Positions 11,336-23,584 of a stretch of 64,000 nucleotides of DNA are shown piece by piece (within the stretch, counting starts at the first letter, position 1; each line of letters opens with the position of its first letter). This DNA comes from Cyrtodaria siliqua (taxonomy: Eukaryota; Mollusca; Bivalvia; Adapedonta; Hiatellidae), in assembly GCA_037043455.1 (NCBI GenBank), contig JAWPHD010001136.1, positions 248,001 to 312,000 on the forward strand. Direction: 5' to 3'. The translations under genes and the position numbers were made by a program. The notes beneath the pieces are model-generated. The model saw only the letters and a list, made by a program, of their open reading frames with translations. It did not search any database and had not been told where the DNA came from.

Positions 11336-12385
11336 GCCTGTTTTGTTTATAAATTATTGTATTAGATTAGTATGCACTGATTTCATGTATCGATTTTTAT
11401 ATGCCCGTAGGGACGTATTATGTCGTGGCGTTGTCCGTCCGTCTGTTAACTTTTACCATACAACTGATTGTGGCTTATACATTTCAAAGAATAAGCTCAG
11501 CAAAAATAAAACTACTCGTCTTGAGCATGATCCAATGAATACAAAGGCCCATGTTCATATTTTTTTTAATTATTTCCCTTAACCTGGAACTAAACCTGAC
11601 ATTTTGCATGTGATAATGATTATGGCTAATAACTTTTATAAGGTCACCAGAGTTGTAGTTAAGCTGTGTATCTGCTTAATTTATGCAAATAAATCAGCGA
11701 AAAATGCAAAAGATTTCGTTCTATGCGTATTAAAAACGTAAAAAAATATACATGTATAAGAAAAACAAAAGATTTATTTCAATGTGTAGTGAAACATAAA
11801 TATAACAGCTTTTAAAAAACTCTTGTGATCTCCATCTCTAGAATATATAGATAGTTTTAACTTTGATTGTCAAACTGTTCCATGGCATACTCGTCACTCG
11901 TGTGTAGAATATTTTCATGTACTATATGATGCAAGACTCAATTAGAACATATTCTGAAAAATAATATACACTTGATTAATCAAAGATTTCATTGACGGGT
12001 TTCGTAACCATTCGCAACATCTTGTACACTTCTTCGAAGCATAACTCGAACGTAACTCAAAGTACAGTAGATATGAAAGTCGAACAGAAAATGCAACATT
12101 CAAGGACCACAGTCAACCAAAAGCATGCTTAGAAACAAACAACAATTTTAAAGATGACTAAAAGGCAAGACACGACATCACAAACATAAAAGGGTTGACA
12201 ATCGGGCTACCACCTAGGAATGGTCAGTGGCAAAAAGGGCTGCTGGGGTTTTAAACCAGATTCTAGGGTGCACCAAACCTCACTCTTACCCTATGGTCAT
12301 GCCAATAAAATGGTAAAAAAGGATATCCCCGCCAGATTAAATTCTCTAACAAACAATGCAGCATTAATTAAGAAATAATAAATAC
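11336..12385. other. no gene recognised
   Basis: Contains a short GTCCGTCCGTCTG tract near 11430, found in several repeat families of this window. The remainder is AT-rich without supported genes. Confidence 0.5.
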
Positions 12386-12951
12386 ATGCGACCTACTTGC
12401 TGGCTAGCTGATGTCATTTGGTGTATTGGCTGATGTTGTGCGACCTACTTGCTGGCTGTCCATGCAGCAAGCTCATGTCATTTGTATTGGGTGTGCGACC
12501 TACTTGCTGGCTGTTGAAAGCGGTCATTTAGTTCATTGGTTGGCTTAGCTTGCTTAGCTAAATGGCTTATGGAAGAGTATATAAAGGGCTGACATTCTTC
12601 AGTTCGGGGTTCTTGGTCAGCATTTTCAGTCAGAATTATTGAAGTACATTTCTTTAGAATTAGCAGAGTTAGAGAGAGAGAGAGAATTTTAAAGTGTAAC
12701 TATAAGAGATTTTAGTAATTTTTCTTACTTAAAAGAACTTTGATATTTGGATTATTTTCTCTGACATATTATTTGGAACAGTGCTTGATAACTATTAGAA
12801 ACGTTTAATAAAAGTCATCAACTTTGTGAAAGACTTATTTATATTTACTACGTCCTGTAATATATACATCATCTACAAGGAACATTTATTTGTGTGGAAA
12901 TAATATTTAAGAATTATTTCTAACTTACTAACTTTTCTTAAATTCGTAACA
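12386..12951 (+). mobile_element. LTR of a retrotransposon (5' LTR-like)
   Basis: The U3-like part holds three imperfect repeats of GCGACCTACTTGCTGGCT (12388, 12439, 12495). A TATATAAA box at 12578-12585 is followed by TCAGTT at 12599 as a possible initiator. AATAAA lies at 12807-12812. The LTR would end with TAACA at 12951, directly before a primer-binding site. The exact left border is uncertain (TG at 12386, or TGTGCG at about 12435). Promoter, polyadenylation signal and primer site in this order make an LTR the best explanation. Confidence 0.7.
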
Positions 12952-12952
12952 C

Positions 12953-12972
12953 TGGTGGCAACGGTGGGATTT
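12953..12972 (+). other. primer-binding site, complementary to tRNA-Leu 3' end
   Basis: TGGTGGCAACGGTGGGATTT is nearly complementary to the 3' end of animal tRNA-Leu (CCCACCGCTGCCACCA). A second version, TGGTGGCAGCGTCGGGATTT, follows at about 13010 within a duplicated segment of about 58 bp. Confidence 0.7.
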
Positions 12973-13893
12973 CTAACATTACAAAATTTTCGTAATTTTG
13001 TTAACACTGGTGGCAGCGTCGGGATTTCAGACTTTAACACATCTTTGTGGATTATTTTGATTGAATTTTCTAACCATTTTAGAAAAAAAAAGTGAATTAG
13101 AAGAATTAAACTGTTTCAACTGCTATCATTTGACAAGTACTAGAATCTGAATTAATCATCATGAAAAGAATGCTATTTTGGATCAGTCTGATTATCTGTT
13201 CAGAATCATTGTTTGAAACAAATGGAATTAATAATGCATCAGTCATATCCTGATACTGGATTTTTTCAAGAAATGTATTTAAACAAATGTCGAAGAGTGG
13301 GACTTACGTATTTATGCAAGTTTAAACATTGGTCAAATTATACGCCACTACATGACTACAAGAGACACAAATGGAAATACTATTAAATTGAATGATAACT
13401 ATGTCAAACCTCTGAAGGATCTCCGTTTTAATCAACTTTGGACTTTGATCAATGAACACTGGACTACACATTCATGTTTTGTTTCTGTTTGTGGGGACTT
13501 CAAAATATTGTATTCACCATGGACTAGATTAAATAGTTTGAGGAGATGATTGTCAAATAATGGGCATTTGATCTGCAGTTCAAATGACACCTGTAGACGT
13601 ATCCTAGGAAATGCATACACTTTTTTATGTAGAGTTTTGACTGAGGTTGTCAATTGGCCATTATGGGGGATTTTTTGTTGTTGCGGTTTCATTGAAGACA
13701 ATGAATATGAGTGTGACATTCCCACATAATGTGCTGTGTTAATAGTGTACAGGCAGAGAATTAGTTTTGTTTTCGGTTTTGGTAATCAAGGACTGAATCA
13801 CATAGATGCTGATTATTCCTGAGTATGACTTACCATTGCCAAAATAATTGTACCCTAATTGCCATTGCATCTGATGATTACCTATTGGATACA
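12973..13893 (+). mobile_element. non-coding internal region of the LTR element
   Basis: Sequence between the two LTR-like segments. No gag, protease, reverse transcriptase or integrase motif is visible in any frame. The small ORFs at 13352-13549 and 13432-13725 have no recognisable content. The element is a deletion derivative or non-autonomous form. Confidence 0.5.
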
Positions 13894-14066
13894 GGACTTA
13901 TTTATATTTACTACGTCCTTATATGTATACATCATCTACAAGGAACATTTATTTGTATGGAAATAGTATTTAAGTATTATTTCTAACTTATGAACTTTTC
14001 GTAAATTCGTAACACTGGTGACAGCGGTGGGAATTCTAACATTACAAACTTTTCGTAATTCGTAAC
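13894..14066 (+). mobile_element. second, partial LTR end with primer site
   Basis: This repeats 12826-12990 (GACTTATTTATATTTACTAC, CATCATCTACAAGGAACATT, TTCGTAACACTGGTGACAGC) with modest divergence. Only the U5 end plus primer site is present, so it is a duplicated 5' segment rather than a normal 3' LTR. Confidence 0.7.
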
Positions 14067-14069
14067 AAT

Positions 14070-15285
14070 ATAAATATCAAAGGGTTCGACAAGACAAGAT
14101 TTAAGATGAGGATTTAGGTAAACGTCGTCATAGGATCCACAATCTGTCTGGTCATTGCAAAACCAAAGAGGAAAGCATAGTGGCGAACTGTAAATGGGTC
14201 AACCACTGAACATGCAGTACATTGCAAAATGATAGGGTCAACTTACTCAACTAGTTTAATTAAGATTGTATAAAGTGATTGTACGGTTTTCATATTGATT
14301 ACATTATAACAATTGTGCAACTCAAATTATGCATCAGCATGTGTGGCTAACATCCATATTGTTTATATAGCAACAGCTAAGCAACAGTGCACTATTTTCT
14401 GTGCCGTTCCCTTCAGGCAATCAAAATGTCAAGATTTCGAACATACCGAGGCGTCGAATCTCTATATACACACGAAGCATGATTCCAAAGAATGACAGGA
14501 TTGGCCGCATTTTCACGATTGTTTTTAAAACGTGTTGAAATAATTTATAGTTAGTAGGTACTACAATCCAGTCTTTATATCATGTCATTTTTTCCCGTAA
14601 CAAAAATGCGAGAGCGTATTGTCAGGTAAAAGCGTTCTCCGACAGGAAAAAGTATAAACATCGATCACAACTTGAGTAATATTACGAGACATCTTTCCAT
14701 GAATGAAGACGTTTCTTCTGAGTCAGTTGTTCGGCAAATATTCTTTGATTTAATTGATCAAAGTGTTGTAAAGTAAAAACACAAACAAAAAAGCTTACAC
14801 ATGATTTTGTCACATTTTGAATTATTTCTCTTCGAAAAAGGTTTAATATGGAGCTTAATCTTGCCAACAGTGTATATGCCCAGCTAGGTGGTGCTCTTAT
14901 ATATATATGTTATGCATCAACACGTGTGGTATATATATATATGTATTATATATATGAAAATTATTGTCTTTCAGAGACAAAAGTTGCTAGCTGGTAAAAC
15001 AGTTCAATCGCACCAGCCCTGACCACTCATGGAAGAAAGTAAGTCCCTTTTTGTCTCGTGCAGAGGGACATATGAGTGTTCTTACTCTTTTTCCATCGCC
15101 ATTCTTTCTTGTGGCTGAAACTAGACATTCATATAGATATTTTCTTCATTTAGTACAGATATATCAAGGGCGATGAGGGGGTTATGCATATAAATTTTAA
15201 AAAATCCACTCGATATTTCTGGATTTTTTACGAGTGTATTAAGGCAGTGATGGGAGAAATGCATGTTTAAAAAAAAAATGTTTCA
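14070..15285. other. no gene recognised; TA microsatellite
   Basis: Contains TATATA-rich tracts at about 14897-14957. The short frames at 14313-14495 and 14682-14867 have no recognisable features. Confidence 0.5.
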
Positions 15286-15289
15286 GATC

Positions 15290-15455
15290 CAATTTCAAAA
15301 TCCAGGTCCGTGGTGCCAAGGTCAAGGTCACACTTAGAGGTCAAAGATCAAATTAAACTATTTTCGTGTCCGGTTAATAACTGAGACATTCATGGACAGA
15401 TTTTTAAATAACTTGGCACAAGTGCTCACCACAACAAGACGATGTGTCAAGCACC
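15290..15455 (+). repeat. single copy of the AAGGTCAAGGTCA satellite unit
   Basis: Carries AAAATCCAGGTCCGTGG, CCAAGGTCAAGGTCACAC, GAGGTCAAAGATCAAA, GTGTCCGGTTAATAACTG, AACTTGGCACAAGTGCTCAC and ACAACAAGACGATGTGTC in the order of the 16.7-18.2 kb array. Confidence 0.85.
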
Positions 15456-15599
15456 AGTGCTCACGCTACCATACGCCATGGTCGCCATTTGCGATTATTT
15501 TATAATACTGTCGATTATTTTAAAGAAATGTCGACAAGAAATGGCGATTATTTTATTTTAATTTTTTTTTTTTTTTTTTTTTATAATTTTTTCGTATAC

Positions 15600-16655
15600 G
15601 AGTAATGGTCTGTTTGACACCCCAAGTAATAAATGACCGCAATAAACATTACATAATCCGTTCACGCCCCCTGTGATGTCGCCACGCGCTTATCACTTAT
15701 CGCTTGTAAAAGTTGTTAATTCCCTTAATTGGCACTTCGTTGTCGGATAATCGGCATTGTTGATTCACGCGAACATCATGTGATTAGTGGACCGAATAGC
15801 CAATCAGATATGCCGTTATTTGTTATCTTTCGGGCGATTGACCAATCAGACAATCCGTTACGCATCCAACAGTAGGTACAGTTTCCTGTTTGTTTTTCTG
15901 TTCACAAACTACGAAGAGATGAAATTAATTTGTGCACGCACTATTATGAACATAGTCGCTACTTTCATCTGCATTAATAGCTATCCCATCATGATCCTGA
16001 TAGGTAGCAAACTCCCATGTGTATTGTGAACTGTGAAAACATTTGCAATAAAGTAATTAAAACATTGAAACAATAAGAAGTTTGAATATTGTGCCTGGCT
16101 TGCTTCGTGTCGGCAGTTTCAATTTGTCACAACTTTGAGATCGACAATTAATGACATAAAACTACATTATCCTACTATTAGGGTTGTGTTTTCTTTCCCC
16201 TTTGATAAGAAAGACCATTGTTGGCATTCAAAACGCATTAATGCATGAAAAAAGTTCGTAATTGATGGTATTTTGATCAAATGTTTTGAAATTTTCGGGC
16301 CGTAAAAGTGCGGTGTCATAGTACATCGGATGGTACATAATTTCGGATTTTTTTTTTTTTTTTATTTTATTTTTTGATTTTTTTACATAATCGAATGAGA
16401 AAAACTGTCCTTTACAAATACATGTTGGTGGAACGAAAAACGATATATAGATGACAGATATATATATATTTCTATTCATTATTTAATCCATCATTCTTTG
16501 TTTTATCAATGTGTAAGGAGTTCCTGGAATCCTACTTTTAAATGAATTCTAGTCTAGGCTCCTACTTCTTTTACTTGGAGAAAGTGGTGACAAAAAGAAA
16601 AATATAGCCAGAGGAGGCCCTGATAGTCTAATAAAACCTGATTGAAAATTTGGCT
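15600..16655 (+). repeat. interspersed repeat with an inverted copy 21 kb away
   Basis: From about 16070 to 16655 this matches, in reverse orientation, 37868-38450. Shared blocks include GGGCCGTAAAAGTGCGGTGT, AGGAGTTCCTGGAATCCTAC, GAATTCTAGTCTAGGCTCCT and CCAGAGGAGGC. A more diverged same-orientation relative occupies about 40040-40450. A poly-T tract occurs at 15557-15583 just before it. No transposase was recognised, and its class is unknown. Confidence 0.75.
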
Positions 16656-16739
16656 CTTACGACAGACCAAATTTTCTTAACGCATTAATGCTGGCTATTA
16701 TTTTCTTAACTAAAAAATGTGTGGCTATTAATTTAAAAT

Positions 16740-18180
16740 GGCCAGTGTGAGCACTGAGCACAAAACCCAGGGCTGTGGCTCCAAGGTCAGGGTCCCATTT
16801 AGAGGTCAAATCGTGTCGGTCAATAACTCTGGCATTCCTGGACGGATTTGAAATAACTTGGCAAAAGTGCTCACCACAACAACACGACATGTCACGCACA
16901 AAACCCAGGTCTGTGGCTCTAAGGTCAAGGTCACACTTAGAGGTCAAAGGTTAAATCGTGTCAGGTCAGTAACTGGCATTCCTTGATGGATTTTGAAATA
17001 ACAGGGCACAAGTGCTCACCACAACAACATGATGTGGCCCGCACACAATCCAGGTCCGTGGCTCCAAGGTCAAGGTCACACATAGAGGTCAAATCATGTC
17101 CGGTCAATAACTCTGGCATTCCTGACGGATTTTCAAATAACTTGGCACAAATGCTCACCACAATAAGACGATGTGTCGAGCACAAAATCTAGGTCTGTGG
17201 CCCAAGGTCAAGGTCACATTTAGAGGTCAAAGGCCAAATTGTGTCCGGTCAATAACTCGGGCATTGCTGGACGGATTTTCAAATAACTTGGCACAAGTGT
17301 CACCACAACAAGACGACATGTCCCGCACAAAATCCAGGTCCATGGCTTCAAGGTCAAGGTCACACTTAGAGGTCAAAAGTCAAATCATGTCCGGTCATTA
17401 ACTCTTGCATTCCTGGACGGATTTTAAAATAACTTGGCACAAGTGCTCACCACAACAAGACAATAACAGACCCAAGGTCAAGGTCACACTTAGAGGTCAA
17501 AGGTCAAATTGTGTCCGGTCAATGACGTGCATTCCTTGACGGATTTTGAAATAACTTGGCACAAGTGCTCACCACAACAACAGGTCAGTGGCTCCACGGT
17601 CAAGGGCACACATAGGTCAAAGGTCAAATCGAGTCCAGTCAATAGCTCTGGCATTCCTGGACGTATTTTCAAATAACTTGGCACAAGTGCTCACCACAAC
17701 AAGACGTGTTGCGCACAAAATCCAGGTCCTTGGCTCTTAGGTCAAGGTCACACTTAGCGGTTAAATTGTGTCCGGTCAATAACTCTGGCATTCCTAGACG
17801 GATTTTCAAATAACTTGGCACAAGTGCTCATCACAACAAGACGACTTGTCGCGCACAAAATCCAGGTCCGTGACTCCAAGGTCAAGGTCACACTTAGAGG
17901 TCAAAAGTCAAATCATGTCTGGTCAATAACTCTTGCATTCCTGTACAATTTTAAAATAACTTGGCACAAGTGCTCACCACAACAAGACGATGTGTCACAC
18001 AAAATCCAGGTCTGACCCCAAGGTCAAGGTCACACTCAGAGGTCAAAGGTCAAATTGTGTCCGGTCAATAACTCTTGCATTCCTGACGGATTTTCAAATA
18101 ACTTGGCACAAGTCCTTACCATAACCAGACGACGTGTCGCGCACAAAATCCAGGTACGTGGATCCAAGGTCACAGTTTAT
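16740..18180 (+). repeat. tandem satellite, ~140 bp unit, about 10 copies
   Basis: Each unit reads: GGTCAATAACTCTGGCATTC, CTGGACGGATTTTCAAATAA, CTTGGCACAAGTGCTCACCA, CAACAAGACGA, GCACAAAATCCAGGTC, AAGGTCAAGGTCACACTTAG, AGGTCAAAGGTCAAAT. The AAGGTCA blocks are at about 16783, 16921, 17066, 17203, 17350, 17474, 17597, 17740, 17878 and 18021. Single dispersed copies lie at 15290 and 44945. Short open frames on both strands in this array are repeat artefacts. Confidence 0.95.
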
Positions 18181-18181
18181 T

Positions 18182-19375
18182 GCACAATTTTTGGGCCATC
18201 ACAATTTGGGTTCCATGGAAGCCCAGCATTTGATAAAATTACTTACGCAACCAGTTCCCAAATTTAGTTCAGCTAGGACAAGAAATGTAAGAGATATACC
18301 TGTAAACACAGCTTACATGCAAATTTGATGTGAAATAGACACATTTTAAGGGCTACCAGAATTTGGGTTCCGTGGGAGCCCAGGGGTTACAGGAACCAAA
18401 ATTACTTAAGCAGCCCTTAGGCCATATCAAATTAATTCCCAGTTTATCATCCAAATTTTGGAAAAAATTGGGGCGGGGGGTGCAATTTTATTTTTTATTT
18501 TCCTGAGATGACATCGAACATCACAAAAATATTAATAACCAGAAGTATTATGTTTTGAACCCTCTCTTTATTACCAATTGTCACTGCTATAGCATACATT
18601 TGTATTTATAATGATATAAACTACCACGTATGTGAGTTTTAAAAGTTGAAGTTCTTAATATAACTTACTTCTTATTGCTCGATGTCCGATTTGTTTACAA
18701 AATGTATTTCCGGTTCGGGCTAAATATTAACGCATTTTCCGTCACGGAAAGACGAGTCCTTTCACAGTCGATCTTTTTTTTCTTTTTTTTTTTCTCGGAC
18801 AAAATAAAATTTGTCGGGGCGGCATAAAATATTTGGGGCGGGCGGGGATGATAAACTGGGAATTAATTTTATTTGGCCTTAAGAAAATGCTATAAGGAAG
18901 GTCATGACCAAATTTGGTTTTGCTAAGGTAAGAAATGTAAGAGATATAGACTTGTAAACACAGCTTACACGCAAAATTTGATGTGAAATGGGACACATTT
19001 TATCAGAATTTGGCTTCCATGGGAGCCCATGGGTTAAAGAAACCAAAATTGCTTATGCAGCACTTAAGATAATGCTATAAGGAAGCCCATGGCCAAATTT
19101 GGTTGTGCTAGGGAAAGAAATGTAAGAGATATAGACTTGTAAACACAGCTTACACGCAAAATTTGATGTGAAATGGGACACATTTTATCAGAATTTGGGT
19201 TTCATAGGAGCCCATGGGTTACAGAAACCAAAATTGCTTATGCAGCCCTTAAGATAATGCTATAAGGAAGCACATGGCCAAATTTGGTTGTGCTAGGATA
19301 AGAAATGTAAGAGATATAGACTTGTAAACACAGCTTACATGTACACGCAAACCTTGATGTGGGACACTGACGCCG
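18182..19375 (+). repeat. tandem satellite, ~180 bp unit, interrupted by a Harbinger-like element
   Basis: Units contain AATTTGGGTTCCATGGGAGC, CCAAAATTGCTTATGCAGC, CCTTAAGATAATGCTATAAG, GAAGCCCATGGCCAAATTTG, AAGAAATGTAAGAGATATAG and ACACAGCTTACACGCAAA. About five units are present (18182, 18350, 18885, 19010, 19190). The unit at 18350-18419 continues at 18879 after the insertion described next. Confidence 0.9.
18420..18878. mobile_element. PIF/Harbinger-like TIR element (TTA flanks)
   Basis: Flanked by TTA at 18417-18419 and 18879-18881. Starts GGCCATATCAAATTAATTCC and ends GAATTAATTTTATTTGGCC, with inverted GTTTATCATCC/GGGATGATAAAC just inside. The neighbouring satellite units give the empty site GCAGCCCTTAAGATAATGC, so TTA is a true target duplication. 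A 3 bp TTA/TAA duplication with GGCC-type ends is typical of PIF/Harbinger MITEs. No transposase. Confidence 0.85.
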
Positions 19376-20394
19376 GGGTGATTACATAAGCTCTCTTATT
19401 CTTCGCACAGTCAAGCTAAAAACTGAAATGAGGCCACAATAAAAATAGCCAGATATCCAAAATAGCCAGATATCCCCTCCCTCCCCGAGATGCCTTTCGA
19501 CCACAAATTTCTTTAAAATGACAGCAATTTTGGATTAAATTTAAAACTGATAAAATAAATAACATTTCACACCCTTCCCCAAATTTTAATATAATTTGTA
19601 TGAGATTCTAACAATAGTTTTAGATCGGCCCAAGTTTCTATACCTGCCCTGCCCACCAACCCCACCCCACCCACATTGTTTTAGCCTTGTTTTCTGATGG
19701 TACATGTATATACCGGCTAAATAATTTATTATTCTCTGAAAAATCGAATAGTCGAGCTGCGCTGTTCTCCGACAGCTCTTGTTGCATATATAGTTAGTCC
19801 GACATGTGTTATAGCATATAGTCAATCTGACATGAGGTTTTGCATGAAGTCAGTCTGACTTGCCTTATTGCGTATACTGGTAAAGAAGCAATAGACGTTT
19901 GGAAGCAATAGTCGTCATTTTGTTAAACTTTTATTTTTGATGGGATTCTCACAGTATTTTTTTATCTGAATGCCACTAGCACAAATCTGAATACAAAAAG
20001 AAAAACTGTGGCAATAAAGTAAATATTTATCATGAAATTTACCCAAGACTCACATGAGCGCTAAATTTGTAAACATGCATGCGTGCATGTGCATACCAGT
20101 GGGCTTGGTTATAAAAATAATTTGGAGGAACTAGACGGGGGGGTTTTACTCTCAACTTTTATAAATAAATGACACATGCAAAAAGCACTTTCTAATGAAC
20201 ATAAGTGAGACAACACTTACATTGAATTAGATATTAAGTATAACATTGTTACTTCCCTTTGAAAAAGTGGGAATGGTATATACAGGCCTCGATTAGTTTT
20301 CCAGGCAGTAAATTTAACAAATATGTATCATTAATCTTTAGTAAATTTATATGTAAGTAAAATATAACTACTATTGTACAACACATCAATGGAC

Positions 20395-20775
20395 AAGTTT
20401 TCCTAATGATGTCGTCCCCGTATGGTTGCCGGGGTAGAATACTACCACTGCATATCCCGCTAGAGGCAGATGGGTAGGACCCCCACTTCATGTTCATTTT
20501 GTCATTTTTTATCATGCTCATTTAAGGTCTTCTTCATGACACGGCATATGCAAATGTGAAAAAGTGGCTCCATTTACCTCCATCGTAAATGGAGTGTCTA
20601 CAATAGAATTTGCAGCAACTCTGCGGTTCTGCATGTTAGAAGGTTCTAGGCCCATTCTCCATATTTTATCTAGATGTAAATGGAGGATGAGCCTGGCATG
20701 TTCATCCCTGTTCAGAGCCATATAATCTTTCTTGTGTTGGTGTGCCGTAAAACCCCAATTCAATTCAAAAACTAA
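20395..20775. mobile_element. SINE-like interspersed repeats
   Basis: 20395-20500 (GTCGTCCCCGTATGGTTGCC, CTACCACTGCATATCCCGCT) resembles 61430-61530 (CCCGTTTGGTTACGGGGC, CCACTGCAGATCCCGTTG). The adjoining minus-strand segment starting TTGAATTGGGGTTTTACGGC at about 20765 has a retroposon-tail look. No protein is supported, although frames of 80-90 codons exist here. Confidence 0.5.
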
Positions 20776-22547
20776 TGATGTGGCGTATTGCTTCTGTGTC
20801 GACTATGCGACATTAAAAATCACCCTTTTGGTACCAGCTGGCTGAAGTTGTTGTGACACGGATATTTTGTTAACAATTGGGACATGCAAGACAATTATTA
20901 AAAAATTGTTTTATTGAGCTAAGAAAAATGTTCTTCATGAAGACTATTGCTTTTTTGCTGGTAGTTGATCTGATGTGCATTATTGCATATAGTTAATCTG
21001 ATATGTGTTATTGCATATAATCAGTCTGATATCAGGGCTCTTGCACTTACACACTCGCAAAATGCAAGTTGATTTGAGAAAATGCAAGTCAACAGTTTCA
21101 GCGCTTGAAAAAACTGCGGATGCATATTTTCTCTACAAAGCTTTTAATGTGGTGAATTCACCCGCTTTGTTATTGTAATTATACAACAAAGAAATTAATT
21201 ATTTTCCAGTGCAAGGTGTAGTTACAAGGAAGGATTTATGATACAAAAATCTCTTCAATTGTTTCATTATTTCGGACCACAGAAATGACTTTGACTCGAG
21301 GAGGAAAAAAATGCTAATAAGAATGCATTTTTGTGAGTTGGAAAAAAAAGCAAGTAGATAAAACACTCAAATTATACCCCTGGACATAGGTTATTGCATG
21401 AAGTCAATCTGACATTATACCCCTGGACATAGGTTATTGCATGAAGTCAATCTGACGTTCGTTTTTGGGTAAACTGGTCCAGAACTTCTGGGCTATGAGT
21501 CCATATGATGTTGCATGTAGTCAGTCTGACATGCATTATTGCAAATAGACAATCTGACATGTGTTATTGCATACAGTCAGTCTGACATGCATTATTGCAT
21601 AATAGTCAATCAGACGTGTTATTGCATATAGTCAGTCTGATATGCATTATTGCAAATAGACAATCTGACATGTGTTATTGCATACAGTCAGTCTGACATG
21701 CATTATTGCATAATAATCAATCAGACGTGTTATTGCATATAGTCAGTCTGACATGCATTATTGCAAATAGACAATCTGACATGTGTTATTGCATATAGTC
21801 AGTCTGACATGCATTATTGCATAATAGTCAATCAGACGTGTTATTGCATATAGTCAGTCTGACATGTATTATTGCAAATAGACAATCTGACATGTATTAT
21901 TGCATATAGTCAATCTGACATGCTTTATTGCATAATTATTATAGTCAGTCTGATATGCGTTACTGCACATATACAGTCTGACATGCTTTATTGCATTTAG
22001 TCAATTGGACATGTGTTATTGCATATATTCAATGTGACATGTTTTATTGCATATAGTCAATCTGACATGCTTTATTGCATATATAGTCAATATGAAAAGC
22101 ATAGTCAATCGGATGTATGTTTACATATTAGTCAATCTGATGTGTGTTATTGAGTGTACAGTCAATCTGATGTGTGTTATTGCATATTAGTCAGTTTGGC
22201 ATGCATTATTGCATATAGTCAGTCTGACATGATTGTGTTATTGCAAATAGACAATCTGACATGTGTTATTGTATATAGTGAATCTGACATGCTTTATTGC
22301 ATATTGTCAGTCTGACGTGCATTGTTGCATACAGTTTATCTGATGTGGGTTATTGCATATAGTCAATCTGACATACATTATCGCATATTGTCAGTCTGAC
22401 GTGCATTGTTGCATACAGTCTATCTGATGTGGGTTATTGTATATAGTCAATCGGACGTGCATTATTGCATATAGTCAATCTGACGTGCGTTATTGCATAT
22501 AGTCAATCTGACATACATTATTGCATATTGTCAGTCTGACGTGCATT

Positions 22548-23584
22548 CCCAGGCGAAATGAACGTTATAAAACCATGAACTACCATTCATGGCCGGTAGA
22601 CCATGGTAGACCATGTTTTGGTAAATGGCACTTGATGGTCAATGACCATGGTCTCTGACCATGGTAGTTCATGGTCTCTGACCATGGTCACCATGGTAGT
22701 TCATGGTCTACCATGGTCAGAGACCATGAACTACCATGGTCATTGATCATCAAGTGCCATTTACCAAAACATGGTCTACCATGGTCTCCTGACCATGAAC
22801 TAGCAGGGTAGATCATGAACTACCATGGTAGACCATGAACTACCATGGTTGACCATGAACTACCATGGCTGACCATGAACTACCATGGTAGCTAACCCAA
22901 GGAATATATGTATATATGAAACTTTGTGTCGTCGTGGCGGCCATTTTGATTATTTGATAACTAAAAACACAAAGTTGATAGAGCCCAACCCAAGGAACAT
23001 GTACATGTATATGATATTTCACTAGAATGGAATGAGTGGTTTTGGATGAGATTGGAATTTCCTTAAATTTAACCTTAGAGTTTGTAGTACCCCATTTCAG
23101 AGTTTCTTTCTAAGAAAAAATGGTGGGGTAATAATCACAGAATTATTTTGACATTTTTTTGCATTATTTTGATATTTTGTACATTCCCATATATGTAAAC
23201 TACAAGAAAATATATATTTACCACTTATAAAATGGTCAAACCAAAGTTTGAATGTCTTTTGTTGATGGTACAGCTGAAATTCATCTCCTAAATTTAACCT
23301 TGCATTTTGAATTCACAAGAATTCTCAAAAGGATATGCGTTTGAATGTGCATAAGAACTACAATTTTATGAGATATACATTAAATTTTTACCATGGTCTA
23401 CCATCATCTTCAAATCTTGACCATGCTCTACCATGGTCAACCATCCTCTTCGTATTTCACCATGTTCGACCATGGTCTCTAACCATGGTATTTGATGGTA
23501 TTTGATGGTCGATCATGATAGTTCATGGTCGGCAATCAAAAACCGTGGTGACCATGGTAGACCATGGTCTTCATTTCGCCTGGG
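22548..23584. mobile_element. TIR element CCCAGGCGAAATGAA with CCATGG palindrome arrays
   Basis: Inserted in the 28 bp minisatellite. Termini CCCAGGCGAAATGAA (22548) and TTCATTTCGCCTGGG (ends 23584) are exact inverted repeats of 15 bp. The left 330 bp and right 190 bp are made almost only of overlapping ACCATGGT, TAGTTCATGGTC and GACCATGAACTA palindromic words. The 510 bp middle (22885-23390) is ordinary AT-rich DNA. No ORF resembling a transposase. Confidence 0.8.

Noticed and set aside
16961..18328. Several 60-76 codon frames on both strands with repeated VARTKSR-like text
   Set aside because: They follow the ~140 bp satellite period and are not genes.
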